Part shown: positions 10,100 through 22,339 of the stretch, one piece after another | Layout of the letters: each line of letters opens with the position of its first letter | Numbering within the stretch: the first letter of the stretch is position 1 | DNA from: Vitellaria paradoxa | Taxonomy: Eukaryota; Streptophyta; Magnoliopsida; Ericales; Sapotaceae | NCBI GenBank assembly: GCA_019916065.1 | Contig: CM034236.1 | Coordinates: 20,601,508-20,665,507 of the forward strand | Direction: 5' to 3' | Length of the DNA: 64,000 bases | Notes under the pieces: generated by a model | What the model was told of the DNA's origin: nothing | What the model saw: the letters and a program-made list of their open reading frames with translations, nothing else | The model's database searches: none | Translations under genes and position numbers: made by a program

Positions 10100-12990
10100 C
10101 TTCAAGCACAACAACGTCAAATGTACTAAATAGATAGATGAAATAGGTTTCATAACTTACCAATTGACACCTACATGTATGTTTGTTTGGAAAAAAACCT
10201 AAATGTCTCTCACTACAAGGTAGTTGGTCTTATCCCATTTAAGAATGCATGATCCGACTCTTGCTCAACACAACATTTGCTCGTTCTATTACCGAACGAA
10301 ATTTTGGCAGCATCTCCATGTAGTTCTCCAAACACACGACATAAAAGTAGTGTTTCATGCATTTATGTATGTACTCAGAGAATAATGGGAGTAGCTACAC
10401 GAAACCTTGCCTAACAAAGAACTCGTATAGTCAACGTTGAATACAAGATAGATAATTGCATTCCCAAATTGTCTAAACTAGACAATTCATGAATCGTATA
10501 TATCGATTTGCACGTCCATGTTGGGAAAACAAATTAGGTATTAAAAAACCCACATCATCACCTCGAGAATGATCAAATCGATAGTCATGATACGATTCTT
10601 GAATGGGTTTAAATCTAATTAGAAAAATGAATGTATGCATATGTATGGAGATAAATGTACTGTTCAAATTGTAACAAGGGATGTTTGGTATGCCACCGTC
10701 ACCAGTTGTTTTGATAATTCAACTATGAAATATAGATTTTAGGAGATTTAATAGAGAACTTGGATGTTCAATATCTGTAAAAGATGTGTATGTATATACA
10801 TGAAGGTCAAGTTTATTTTTAAAAATGAATGTAAGGACATTGAATGAAGGTAATACCTGCAAATTCAAGTTATGATCTCTTAACCGCTTGTGTTCTCATT
10901 CAACACTATTGAATGTCATTAATTCTATATGAACCCACATCTACTTTCATGGATTTCATAAGATAGCTTAGTTCGAACGAATTATAACAAATGATTTTTT
11001 TTTTTTTTTTTTTTTGGAATTTATAGAGGTCTGACGTAAGTTTATAATTAGTCTTGTAATTTGAGGTTTGTAGAGACCTTTGAAATTTAAAGAATTTTTA
11101 TATATTTTTAGAGATTGTTGACAATTGTTCAAGATTTATAGAGTCTTAATAGATATTTTCCTAGTCTATGATTTGTAGAGATTTCTAACTATTAACTATA
11201 ATTGAATGTTATTCCAAACTAAAATGTTGATTAAATTCAATTTGAATTAATTTTATCCCTTATTGAATTCAAAGGGCAATTATAATTTTCATTAAATTCA
11301 ATAAACACTAACTTAGAGTGTCAATTCAAAGTGTTTGAAGCTTATCCCTAAGCAAGTTCCATCTCTATTTTAAGCCTAAGTAGAATTGTAACCCAATTGA
11401 ATTTTATTCCTAAATTAATTTAACCCAACTTTAAGTAAGGATATTAACCCTTCATGAATTTAAAAGGCTTTGGATTCAAGCCTTTGCTAAACACTAAACA
11501 CTAAAATACATTTGAATTTATTTTACCCCTATTTGAATTTTAACCATAACTAACTTTAACAATGGATTAATGTAACATTAATTTTAAACTATTTTCCATT
11601 TTAACCCCAATTAAAATTGATCCCAAATAAATTTTTAATAGTACTACGTTGGTAAAATAAAATAAATTAATTCACTTAAACATTGATTTGCATTCATATA
11701 TAGTAGTTTCAAAAATACTTTTATAATAACCATATTGACTTTCATAACTAATTAAATTACTTCCTACTTTAACTTGCAATTATTTGAAACCATTATTTAA
11801 AGGATTATTGATTTATTTTTAATATTTTCAGAATAAAATATACATTAGAGAGTTTAACAATATCAAATGTTGTTGTCTCAAAATTGATGAAAATTATAAA
11901 AAGTTAATATAAGGCGATAAACTTTAGAGTTATTTTTTTTTATATTTTATTGGGTCTCCGAACACACTCTTGAAGAATTGAAAATTTTGGGGCACAATTT
12001 TTTATCTTCTTTTTTTCTATGAATATTGTGAAATGAATTTATATCCGTAGTTCTTACATTATACTCTTAAATCTATTAAAAGATATTTTAAGTTAAAATA
12101 TAATACATATAACGAGATACATATAAGTAGTTTTGATCGTAGGTACAAGAGGTTAAAGATAATTACCTCTATACATAACTACTATTATATGCTTCAATAT
12201 AATTAAAGATAAGTAGAGATGGCACATGTAGAACACACATGCGTTAGTTTGTTCTGCAAAATGAAGATGAAACACAAGATCATTTTCTCATGTCCTGTGA
12301 GTTTGATAGAACCACCTTGCTCAAATTTTCTTTAGAAATCAAATTTAGAAATCAAATTGACACATCAAAAAAGTTCAACTTCAAAAAAAAAATAATAAAT
12401 TTTAGTAAAAAAAGTCATAAAAAGACTAAAGAATTAAAAAAAAGATTTTTTTAAATAAACAAAGCCTTAATGCAATTTTGTCGGATTTTTTTATCGTTTT
12501 CTTTTTCCTATTTTTTTTTTATTTTTGAAACTAGAACAGAGCCGTGGCCATTTTGTAACGCTTTTGTTTCTTTATTTTTGTTTTTCTATTATTTTTTGTT
12601 TTACTTTTCATGCTAATTTAATTTAATTTAATTTAGTTAAGTTAAATTAATCAGTATATTAATTAAATAAATTAAATTAATCAATTATATTAATTAATTC
12701 AATATAATTTAATTATTTACTAAAAATAATTTAATTCAGTAAATATAAAATATATTAAATTATAATTTAAATATATTATTTATTAAAAACAATTAAATAA
12801 ACATATTTCATAATAATTTAAATAATTTAATTTTATTAAAAGTAATTTATAAATTATACTAATATTAACTAAATTAAATAAATTTAAGTTAACAATAAAT
12901 TAATTTTATTTTACTAACAATAAATTAATTTTATTTTATTATTTGTTAAAAATAATTTAGTAATAATTTTGTTTGAATTTGCAAAATTAG
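10100..12990. other. Non-coding AT-rich 5' part of CACTA copy 1
   Basis: No gene can be supported. 10100-10680 still matches copy 2 in places (the stretch before 10390 corresponds to 32860-32910). 10994-11015 is a T run of about 21. 11200-11660 consists of imperfect repeats of a ttgaattaatttta/aaccc type that recur at 32930-33080 in copy 2. 12600-12990 is almost pure A/T with many taatttaatt-type inverted motifs. Confidence 0.6.
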
Positions 12991-13599
12991 AACTTTACAA
13001 TCTCTCTTTTCAAATGTCATAACAAAATTAAATATTTAATTTAGTTCTTAAATTGCAACATTTCCTTAAAATTCTAACACAGCATACGAGAGCGGGTTTA
13101 TTGGCTCAAAATTCTGACACACTATACAAAAACTATTCAAACAGATCTTTTGACCATATTTGAACTAATCTTGTAAAAAAGTTTGACTTTGTTTTCCAAA
13201 TACCAAAAATTGATTTGATTAATTAAACTTTTTTTAATTTTTAAATTCTCTTAATTTTTCATATTCCAAACGCTCCTTAAAATTATTGATTTGATTTATA
13301 TCACCCACACAATAAGCAGTTCATGTTTTACATATTATATGATGTGTAATTCTTATAATGTGATCTAAAATAGAACAAAGCAAAAAATAAACAAATAAAT
13401 AAAAAGGTTGAGATATGAATTCCGTGAGTTTTTCCATTTCCTCAGTCGTTCTTATGAAAAAGCGGCATAAATCAATAATTCAGCAGCGTATAGAATGGAG
13501 ACTGACAAAAAATGATACATTAAGCAATAAAATTAAAAATAAATATACAATTTTCAATAATTTTCTAAAAATTAAACTATATAACAATCAAGAGAATTA

Positions 13600-13930
13600 A
13601 GCAGCAACTTTTTCACTAAATTTAATCAATAAAAATTCAACAAAATTCAACAAATTCCAACAATTTCAACAAAAGTTGTAATTCCAACAAATTAAACCAA
13701 CATTTAACGGATTTTAACAATTTTTCAACAAATTAAACTAACAATTTTGAAATTATTGACAAATTTCATCAATCAACCAGAATCCATCAACAATAAATTA
13801 AGCTAACAATTTTCAATAAACTAAACTAATTGCAACAATTTTCAACTCTAATCAACAAATTTCAACAATCAACATCAACTTCATCCAAAAATCAACAATT
13901 TTCAACAATCAACATCAACCGCAGCTTCTA
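13600..13930. repeat. caacaattt-rich simple repeat block of CACTA copy 1
   Basis: Loose tandem repeats of caacaatttcaaca type fill the stretch. A similar block (35040-35280) sits in the same place in CACTA copy 2, next to the GA-rich block, so it belongs to the element rather than the host. Confidence 0.6.
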
Positions 13931-14065
13931 AAATTCACTGCTCAACCAATGGGACTGATTGGGAATCCCACTATCATGCCCACTGCTCAGGAACCAAACC
14001 CAACTAGTGGAGTACCCCACCGTTCATGGACATAGCTAAAACCATAAAAAAGAAAAGAAAAATTG

Positions 14066-14345
14066 ATTCTAGAATGGAGAGAGAGCCATACCTGATTGTT
14101 GCAAAAATGGAGAGAGAAGAGGGTTGTAAGGGGCTATTTGCTCCGATTGTAGGTCATCGCTGCGGAGGAGGGAGCTGGAGGTTGTCTGGTGGCTCAGGTT
14201 CATGCACTACAACACAGAGACAGAGAGGGAGGGTGGAGCGAGAGGAAGGAGAGTGAAGTGGAAGGGGGATAGGGAGAGAAAAAGAGAGCGATCGAAAAAG
14301 AGAGAGTAAGGGAGTCAATTGGGAAGAGAGTGTCTAAAAGGGAAT
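14066..14345. repeat. GA-rich block of CACTA copy 1 (C/T-rich on the coding strand)
   Basis: Dense gagaga/ggag purine runs on the + strand. The equivalent block appears at 35630-35790 in copy 2 and as a C/T-rich run at 45180-45350 in the + strand CACTA element, always between the subterminal repeats and the AT-rich part. It may be a 5' leader or promoter element of the transposon; that role is inference. Confidence 0.6.
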
Positions 14346-16604
14346 GAGAGTGATATGAGAGAATGTTATTAGCTTGGGGGGAAGGCAGTGGATTTTGGAT
14401 GATATAAAAGACCTTTTTGTCGACCGCCTCAAGGCGATCATCTGGTAAAAATTAGCTGTCATCCAAAATGGCAGAGCCGACCGCTAGCAAGCGGTCGACC
14501 GTTCGGTCCATCGCCTTTGCCACTCTCCCTAGTAGTGTCACTATAAAATTGAAGATTATGAGAGTTTACTGTACATGACTTGTAATAACCTGAATTTTTT
14601 TTCCTTAATTAAATTTTAAGTGTCGCAATGATATTTATTATAGTAAAAATCTAGAAAATTGAGCATTTGAAAATTTTTGGAATGATAAAAATTAGTTGAA
14701 AATTTTTCGGATTAAATTTCACCCTATGTGGGAGTTTAATGTAGAATTTCTAAAATTTTTATCCAAACACTTCTTAGCCCAATTACTTATTTGGTTCAAA
14801 CCAAGACCATTAACCCATGGGTCAACCCTTTTCTTTGACTCACCTCAACTCATTTCAACTCACTTTATCACTCAATGAATTGACTCATGAATAGTTGCTC
14901 TAAATTATTTCCCGACAACTTCATTTCCATCTTCCATACACTCTCACGCATCTTTCAAAATTATTTGACTAATTGGACAAAGAGAAGACCCACATTGATG
15001 ACCTTAAAGCATCTTTTTCAAATTAGTTTAGCAAACAAGATTTAAAGCATTTTGTTTGAAAGCTAGCATGATTTAAAGCATTTGGTTTAAATTGTCAAAA
15101 AGCTAGCATGATTGTTTAAATTTGTCAAAAAGTTAGCATGATTCCCGGATCATGCCACCTCCATACATCTTCCCCAAATGCTTTTCTTAAATGATATGGT
15201 TAGATAGTCAAAAAGTAAGCATGATTCTTGGATCATGCTACAATTGTATAGGCATGATCTTACCCTTAGTTGATTTGTTCTCCACTAATAATTTTCTCTA
15301 CACTCCCTATAAATTGGTGTGTCTTCAAAGAGAAGAAAATAAGAGAGAAATAAAAATAAATTATTATTAGTGAGGCTGAAGATTTGGTGTTGCTTGGAGG
15401 AAGAAGAAAGGCTTGGAATTTTCCAATTTCGGGGTGTTCAAAGCTAACTCATTTTTCCTTCTCAGACTTGGTCATTAATATCTTCATTGAGGTAGGATGA
15501 TGAATCTCCTAAAATATATTTGATGCATTTTCTGGGTTTGAAGTATAAAACTTGATTGTGATAAAAATAATACCCGTATATTGGGGGTAGGGAAGCCAAA
15601 ATTTTGACTGAAGTAACTCAGTATGCTGACAGCTCTCTATTTGTATACTTCTTATGTGCTTCTACCCTAAAACGGTGGAATTAGGCTTTGGCTAAAACAT
15701 AAAAGTTGTAGCCCTTTCAGTTTTCTTTTCAACCCAAAAAGAATTCATCAATCCGATTTGTGAGTCAAAAGTGTATGCCCAAAATACTGAGCACGTGTAA
15801 AATTTATTTTTCTGAACAAACTGAATTCAAAGCTAGTTTTTGTACCTCTAGACCTTAGAATTTAAAAAGTGTAAAACATGAAAGTTGTAAGTCTTGAAGT
15901 CTATTTTCTACAGATATAAAGTGTATAGATATTGGAGTCTTGCTCTGTTTTATATGAATTTTCTTTCAAGCTGCTATTCTGCTTAGCTTTAATTGATGCT
16001 TGTTTGGATTTGTTTAGAATATTAGGTTTAAAGATTATTTAAATTTCTAATTTCCTTCTGTTAGTTATTGTCATGTTAATAATTTCTATTGATATGAAAT
16101 TATTTTTAAACTAGATATTATGTATTATTTGACACTCTAATATTGATGATAATTGACTTAGATAATCAGGGTTCATCATGGATAGTTGGATGACTTATTC
16201 AAAACTAAAATGCTAGTATTGATAAAATGCCCAAAAGAAACATGGACTCCGTCTTTTCTCATTTGGTCTTTCTTAAATGAATTTGATTTATTTTGGCATT
16301 GTTTGTCAACCTAGCAAGTTATATAATTATATTTTATGATTAAGTGAATTAAAATGAAACTCATTTAATACCTTCCTAAACATTGGGATAATTCTGTGGA
16401 CATTGTTGGATATCTTGAAGCCAAAAACCTATGATAAGGGTTTGGTTATAATAAGATGATGATTGGAAATTTATTTAATTACTTTTGAATAAAATAAACT
16501 TATCAATTTTGCTAAAATTAAATATAAGTCCAAGAGCTATTTATTATCTCATATCCATAAAATAATAAAATAAAAGGTAAAAGGAGCAAAAATCGAGATT
16601 TGCA

Positions 16605-16678
16605 GCCAATGAGGTTTCGAACTTGCGACTTAAATCGCAATTAGGGTCGCCCAACCCACTAAGCTAACCAACCTCGGC
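16605..16678 (-). other. tRNA-like sequence (Pol III A and B box) inside solo LTR
   Basis: On the minus strand the 74-nt stretch has TAGCTTAGTGGG, a full match to the A-box consensus TRGCNNAGYNGG, and 30 nt later AGTTCGAAACC, 10 of 11 to the B box GGTTCGANNCC. Its ends (GCCGAGG and CATTGGC) pair in 6 of 7 positions like an acceptor stem. The T stem does not pair, so it is not a working tRNA gene. It could be a tRNA relic or a SINE-like head. Confidence 0.55.
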
Positions 16679-17395
16679 CTAATTAATATACCATTAGAAT
16701 ATTTTTATTTTATCAAATTTGGTACGGTAAGTTTGTCAAAATAATTAACTAAAATCCTAAGTTTGTATTCTAAATTTTTTTTTACTTGCTAATTGTTAAT
16801 TTACATATAGTGCCTACCTTTGTGATAATTGATATTGATGACTAGTGTTAAATATTTGATTTATTGAGAATTTCTATTAAAGTATGGATATAGATAAGTG
16901 CTTACAATATATTGCAATGTGACTAAATATCTCACTTTTGATTCATCGCCGGGAACATTGCCGTTGTTATTAAAAATGTCTAATTTCCATACAAGGTACC
17001 CTTGGAATGTAAAAGGGTGAGTAAGAAATTAAGGCACTTGGTGCTAAAGCTGTTTTTGGCAATGGGCTGATGGGTGGGTAGAATGGCCTTTTAGATGAAG
17101 ATGGGAACATGCATTTATTTGGGAGATGCTCTCTATCTGACCTGGTCAGTCAGGTAGCCGGTCGCGACGGCTAGGTTTTTGGTAGGTGACACCGTCGTAT
17201 GCATTGGATGCTAAGCCCGGTAAAGTCACTGGTTCCCAGGCTGGGGGAGAGGAGGATAGGAGTATGATTATCTTAGGAGGATTTAGATTAAACTCCTTTA
17301 CAAATTTTACTGTGACCAGCAACCTCTCTTGTTATTATGAATGATGTGTTGGAATTATTTAATTATATTTAATTCCTCTCGATTAATATTTTATA

Positions 17396-17416
17396 AAAAT
17401 ATATATATATATATAT
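17396..17416. repeat. (AT)n microsatellite
   Basis: About ten alternating AT units at the left edge of the second tRNA-like module. Confidence 0.9.
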
Positions 17417-17425
17417 GTATGAAAC

Positions 17426-17496
17426 CTGTATCGCTACGGGGTTTGATCCCGAGACCTTGAAGATCTAAATCTGAGATCCCTACCACTGCGACACAG
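17426..17496 (-). other. Second tRNA-like sequence inside solo LTR
   Basis: On the minus strand the ends CTGTGTC and GATACAG pair at all 7 positions (one G-T). A tcgcAGTGGTAGG stretch sits where the A box would be and a T-arm-like CGGGATCAAACCCCG sits before the 3' end. The B box is a poor match (about 8 of 11) and extra bases separate the T arm from the stem, so a functional tRNA is unlikely. Confidence 0.5.
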
Positions 17497-18242
17497 ACTT
17501 CATTGTGGTATACACATCAGTATTTAATTATTTTACATGTAAGTAAAATAGTAGTTACGGTGACGATTTCATCGAACCGTTGTAGTATAATTTACATTAT
17601 TCAGTTGAGATCTATTGAATTAATTGTTGCATAAATAGTATGCCACTTAAACACATTCACTTAATACAGTGTAGTATTACAACCACTGCATATAGGCACC
17701 TAGGAGATTCTGATTACTGGGCTTTAGTAGCTCACCCCTTGTGGGAATATTTTTTTCAGGATATTAAACACAGGGATACAGAAGATGAGCTGGAAAGAGA
17801 TTAAATTCTCTTAAATATTCCATCAAAAGAGTTATCTACTTTTTCTTCTTTCCTGCACAGAGCTGGAGGATTTTATTTTTGGTCTGTATAATTGTTGGAT
17901 GATAGTAATTATTAAGCATAGACCTAATTTGCTTTTATTTGGTATGTAATGTTAATAGCGTGATTGGGACATTTAGATGGCTCTGTAATATTTTTCTCTA
18001 TCTTTATTTTGTGCCCTGTAGTTGAAATCCCATCAAATGGTTCAGTCCAATGACTTATAAATATTGTTTGGGATAAACATGGGATTTTGACTATCTTAAA
18101 TTTTTCTTACGGGTCAACCCAATCTGGAGGAAAACTCTGGGGTGTGACAGCGTGTTTTTATCATCTTATTTTTATACCTAACAAATAAATTCCAAGTCAC
18201 CCCTGGGCATTCGGTTATGAAAATCCGGGGCGTGACATGACT

Positions 18243-19290
18243 CGACTTAACACCCATCATACTCTAAGTATCTCTTGCTCGCTAGAACTTGCAATGAATC
18301 TTTTCCCATGTAACTGATCCATTCTTAAACCTAAACATGACCTCTTAGAATCTAGAGATGCTCTTGATTTCCGATCTCAATCGAAAATCCCTTATTGTTG
18401 TTTTGATCCACCCTTTTGTTTGCATTGCACAATATGCTTTCTTACTTCTCAAAAGTGATAACCTAAGTCTAGTAGAGTATTGCAATTTATACCAAAACTA
18501 AATATATGGAAATAAGATTAAAACAGAATATGCCATAAATTCGCAGGTAACTTGAACTCCGCTTAAGCGCTAATTTTGGTTTTAGTCAATTTTCCAACTT
18601 AATTTTTGCACTAAGGAACAATTTGATCGATGCAAGACTCAGCACAAAAAATTTACATACATAGTACACTCAAATGATGTGTAATTATCACACATAAAAA
18701 ATTAAACCTTACAATATACATCTCAATGACTCAATGATGAATATCATTAACTCCATCAAGTTGGAAACGTAAAGAATGGGAGGGTGGATTGTCACTAGAA
18801 GTTAGAGACTACATAAGGGATCAACTCTTTAGTGTTTGTGCTTTGTCTTGCTATTTTTTTGTAAGATCATGAAGACAGAAATTTACTGTTCAACCCCAGC
18901 AGACAAATGTGTTTAAAATTCCAAAAGAGTCAAATAATATCCTCCGTCACATCCGAACTCCTGATGATTCTAGGGAATTGAATTTTGACAAATTTGTTAC
19001 ATAGAAATCAGATTTAAATTTTACTATTGGATATATAAAATCATGCTTTGTAAAGCATGAGTATCATCATATATATATATTTATACATATATAATTAATT
19101 GGACGTTAAAAGTAATTGAGATGGACCCATGAAGGCATGAATCACAATGTATTCGTCGAAAGGGAAATAAACAACTTTTTTCATTGCAACACAAACGGAG
19201 CTTAGGCTGTTGCCGAGTTGACAACTAGTACAAATACAAGATTGTAACGAGGATAAAGGAGCACTAACAGAGTTGTCCTCCCCCCCGCCC
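18243..19290. other. Intergenic sequence 3' of the germin-like gene, no gene seen
   Basis: Neither strand has a convincing ORF, repeat array or element end. It has ordinary base composition apart from an at-rich run near 19070-19095. Confidence 0.5.
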
Positions 19291-19293
19291 CTT

Positions 19294-19299
19294 TTTATT
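19294..19299 (-). terminator. Polyadenylation signal AATAAA of the germin-like gene
   Basis: AATAAA on the minus strand about 170 nt beyond the stop codon, a normal 3' UTR distance. A second near-match (aaaataaatgg) lies closer, near 19385. Confidence 0.45.
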
Positions 19300-19470
19300 C
19301 AATAACTTAACAACTGCAAACTTCATTATACTATTATAGGCAAACCCATGTAGTAAGTAGTACGCATCTAACAAATCCATTTATTTTGCAAAACTAAACA
19401 ATGACTTGTACAGAGATGATGATGTCTCCCATGGGCCCTTTTGATTGCCCTCAGAGGAATCATTATTTGT

Positions 19471-20266
19471 TTAGTTGTTGTACCAGAAGTGTGCTTGAAG
19501 ATAGTCTACCACTTTCTTGTCAACTTGGAATGCTTTAGCAAGAACAATCGGATTAATTTTTGGATTTGAACCGAAGACTGCATTTGCAATAGTAATGACT
19601 CCAGGGTTTTGACTGCTTAGACCAGCAAAAGCAACAGCATTAGTTTTTCCCAAATTAAATTGAAAGTGAATGAGACCTTCTGGGAACACAAATACGTCTC
19701 CTGGCTTTAGGATCTTTGTGAAGAGACGATTATCAGGATTAGAGGTGACGAAACCAACATAAAGTTCACCCTGTAAGACTAAAAGAATCTCTGTTGCACG
19801 GGGGTGTGTGTGTGGTGGGTTTTGTCCCATGGGTGCATAGTCAATACGGACTAGGGAGATACCAAGAGTGTTGAGCCCTAGTATTTGCATCACATTTACT
19901 GGAGTGACTGTTGATCCAACTGGATTTGATGTCTTTCGAGGGGTGAGGAGCCCAGAAAAAAAGAAATCGTTAGCATTAGCAAGTTTTGGATCCTTGCAGA
20001 ACTTCCCGTTCACAAAGACTGCAAACAAAAAGTAAGAGTTGGTTGAAAGCATATCATCAAAATAAAACTTATCATCAAAATTTGATCATAAATGCAAAAA
20101 GCTAGAAACTTAAATAGGAATGGATGAATGTTATACCACCAGTTTTGGTGTCATTGATAGCAACACAAAAGTCTTGTAGAGGGCTGGGATCAGAAGCATA
20201 GGCAAGTGTAGAGGTCAAGGCCATGATGGCTATGGTTGCAAGAAGATGAGTGTTCATCTTTACCAT
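19471..20266 (-). CDS. GLP: Germin-like protein (cupin superfamily), two exons
   Basis: Secreted cell-wall glycoprotein of the germin/cupin fold; family members bind manganese and some have superoxide dismutase or oxalate oxidase activity. The exact activity here is unknown. Exon 1 (20137-20266 or 20257) gives a hydrophobic signal peptide ([17 protein letters not shown]) and [20 protein letters not shown] 118-bp intron (20019-20136, GT-AG on the minus strand) splits a Val codon. Exon 2 (19471-20018) continues [11 protein letters not shown]. The two N-terminal Cys are present. Germin box 1 is [10 protein letters not shown] with two His and Glu; box 2 is [16 protein letters not shown] with the third His. 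Length is 222 aa from the ATG at 20257, or 225 aa from 20266, normal for the family. No stop or frameshift. It looks functional. Confidence 0.93.
20019..20136 (-). other. Intron of the germin-like gene
   Basis: On the minus strand the donor is ggtg|gtataac and the acceptor tttgcag|tcttt. Joining them restores [11 protein letters not shown], the family's continuous sequence. One intron near the 5' end is common in germin-like genes. Confidence 0.9.
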
Positions 20267-20347
20267 GAATAATGAATAAGCGCTCAAAAAAATAAATCTC
20301 ACTCGTTGCTTGAAGTTGCTCCTATGAGGTGATTGACACCCCTGCCT

Positions 20348-20355
20348 GTTTATAT
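20348..20355 (-). promoter_or_regulatory. TATA box of the germin-like gene
   Basis: ATATAAAC on the minus strand about 85-90 nt upstream of the candidate start codons, leaving a leader of roughly 55-60 nt if transcription starts 30 nt downstream. It is the best TATA match in the proximal upstream region. Confidence 0.55.
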
Positions 20356-20399
20356 TTGCAACTCTCTGTCCCATTCTACGTATATTTTATTGATTTTAA

Positions 20400-22335
20400 T
20401 TTTTAATATATTAATGGTGTAAATATTATTAGCACAAGCAGACTTCAAAATATGATAGGTATCCATAAATGTCGTCCTTCATATTTTGTTAAATTACAAA
20501 ATGATACATGTCATGTTGTGATACATTATTCATATAAAAAATTATTACACTAGCATTTTATCAAAATTAAACAATATTTTATTTTCAAAACTACATAACA
20601 AAACAAAGTCATCAATGATTTGCTCTCTGTATGTGTTTTTTAAACACTGGGAAGTTAGTAACAGAACTAGAGTGTCTAACTAAGCAAGAAAAATGATACG
20701 ATTTCCACGAATAGGTGAATAGGTACCAGGTTTGTTAGACACAAATGTATTTTATGTTTTTATTAGCCAACTTCTCTCGTCCTACGCATGTTCTTTATTG
20801 TTTTTGTTGAAATTGGAAGCTTCCAAGTTTAAGCAACGTCCTACTTAAATTTTTTTTTTTTGTTTATTTAATCTTTTATCAATTTGCCACCAAACCAATA
20901 AAGTTCAGGATGGACCTACACTATGACATGCTCCTCCCATATTTAAAAAAAAAAATGTATACATAGCATAAGTTATTTATAAATATATATTTCTTTTTTT
21001 TTTCAAATATGACTCTAGCTAGCCCTTTCATTTTGGACCACTAATTACATATGAAACTTGATTTTTGAGTTGTGTCATTAATAACATATAAAATTTGATT
21101 CTAGAGGTGGGTCACTAACAACTTAACTTAGTCAATTGAATAATTTTTAAATGAGTTTGTGAATGGACTTTATATACTTGCATGATTTTAAGTCTATGGC
21201 CATTGATTTATATTGCTTATTAAAGATCCTAAAATACACTGCTTATTCTAATATTGTATTTCTTAGGTTGAGGGAAAAATATAAAAATTTATAGGAATTG
21301 ACTCTCTTATACTAAATTTCTAGTTCGTCCCTAATAAAGCTACTTACATTTTTATAGATTTGGCCAGTTCTATATTATAGTCAAAATCTCATGGAGGTAG
21401 AAATATGCAAAAATATCTAACCACCAATTAGAATATATATTTCCATGGTATCTACCCAATATAAAATTCTAGCACTTCTCTTGTTAGAAAGGAAATTTGA
21501 AGAAATATAATCTGTTTGTCGCATAATAATACGAAATATTATAATAGTTCTTCTTAATCTTAGACAATGGTTAGGTCAACAACTTTTACTAACTCTTCTC
21601 GTCTTAATTGTTTTTTAATACTTCGTGGCCAAAGCATAGTTGTTAGAACCAAAACCCATATCAACCCCTTGAAACCGAAAAAAAAAAAAAAAAAATGGGT
21701 CTGCTTTAAGATAATTGAAAGTTTTGCTTTTTTCACTAACATGATGCTAATGTTTTCCCCAATCAACGAACAAAGCAATTGTACGTGCTCGTGTAATAAA
21801 AGAGAGAAAAATTAATAGAAAGGAATTTTAACCCAAATACCCCTTCACAATTCTAATGGTAAAAATCTTGTATGTCTAAATTTGGAATGAGCATTAGTCA
21901 ATACGGTTTAAAAATTATAACTTTTGTAACTGAATCGACTATTTTTAAAAATTAGAAATGTTAATAAAATCTATCAAAAAAAATATACGATAACTGATTA
22001 TCAATTGAACCGAATTAAATTAATTTGGTTACAGTCGGTTCAGTTATTTAAGCTTATAAATTTAAATGTAATTTTTAATAATTTAATTATAGAAAAATAA
22101 CAATTTTTATATAAGTGTTACTTGAGAGTTAGACTATGGAACCAAAATTAAAAGTGACCCAAAATATAGCAACAAAATTAAAAGTGACCCATATTCCTAA
22201 AGAATTTAAAAAAAAAAACAAATATGTAATATTATCATGATTTATTGATTTCTTATAACCTTTGAGATATATTTCCAACGATAAAACCACTAATAGAAGT
22301 ATATATTTAGGTTAATTATATATATTTATATTACA
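20400..22335. other. Upstream region of the germin-like gene, no gene seen
   Basis: AT-rich, no ORF that resembles a protein. Poly-A/T runs lie at 20849-20860, 20943-20955, 20994-21003 and 21679-21695. A 27-bp direct duplication around acaaaattaaaagtgaccca lies at 22137-22196. Any distal promoter elements cannot be told from background. Confidence 0.5.
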
Positions 22336-22339
22336 ATTC

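Larger units (their letters stand above)
8725..14537 (-). mobile_element. CACTA (En/Spm) element copy 1, truncated
   Basis: A minus-strand CACTA element. Its 5' terminus is at 14537: read on the minus strand it begins CACTACTAGGGAGAG, followed by subterminal motifs with gaccgcctcaaggcgatc (about 14421-14440) and gcggtcgaccg (about 14490). Going inward come a GA-rich block (C/T-rich on the coding strand), a caacaattt-rich stretch, AT-rich DNA, then the transposase with its associated domain (9837-10097) and TNP2 core (8735-9110). It breaks off in TNP2 at about 8725 beside an LTR. The 3 bases after the terminus are tca. The same architecture is seen in copy 2 (32213-44539). Confidence 0.78.
14581..18237 (+). 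repeat. Solo LTR (3.66 kb) with 5-bp target-site duplication
   Basis: It starts TGTAATAACCTG and ends GGGGCGTGACA. The 5 bases before it (14576-14580) and after it (18238-18242) are both TGACT, a perfect TSD. I found no gag, pol or primer site inside and no second copy of either end, so it is best read as a solo LTR left by recombination between the LTRs of a Ty3/gypsy-type element. Its last 360 bp recur in inverted orientation at 59692-60061. It lies 43 bp from the CACTA copy 1 terminus. Two tRNA-like modules lie inside on the minus strand. Confidence 0.8.

Noticed and set aside
13415..13600. 61-codon frame with basic residues
   Set aside because: AT-rich Lys/Asn/Ile composition, no motif, within the non-coding 5' part of CACTA copy 1.
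16605..16678. A functional tRNA gene
   Set aside because: A and B boxes match but the T stem does not pair and no normal anticodon arm forms; kept only as tRNA-like.
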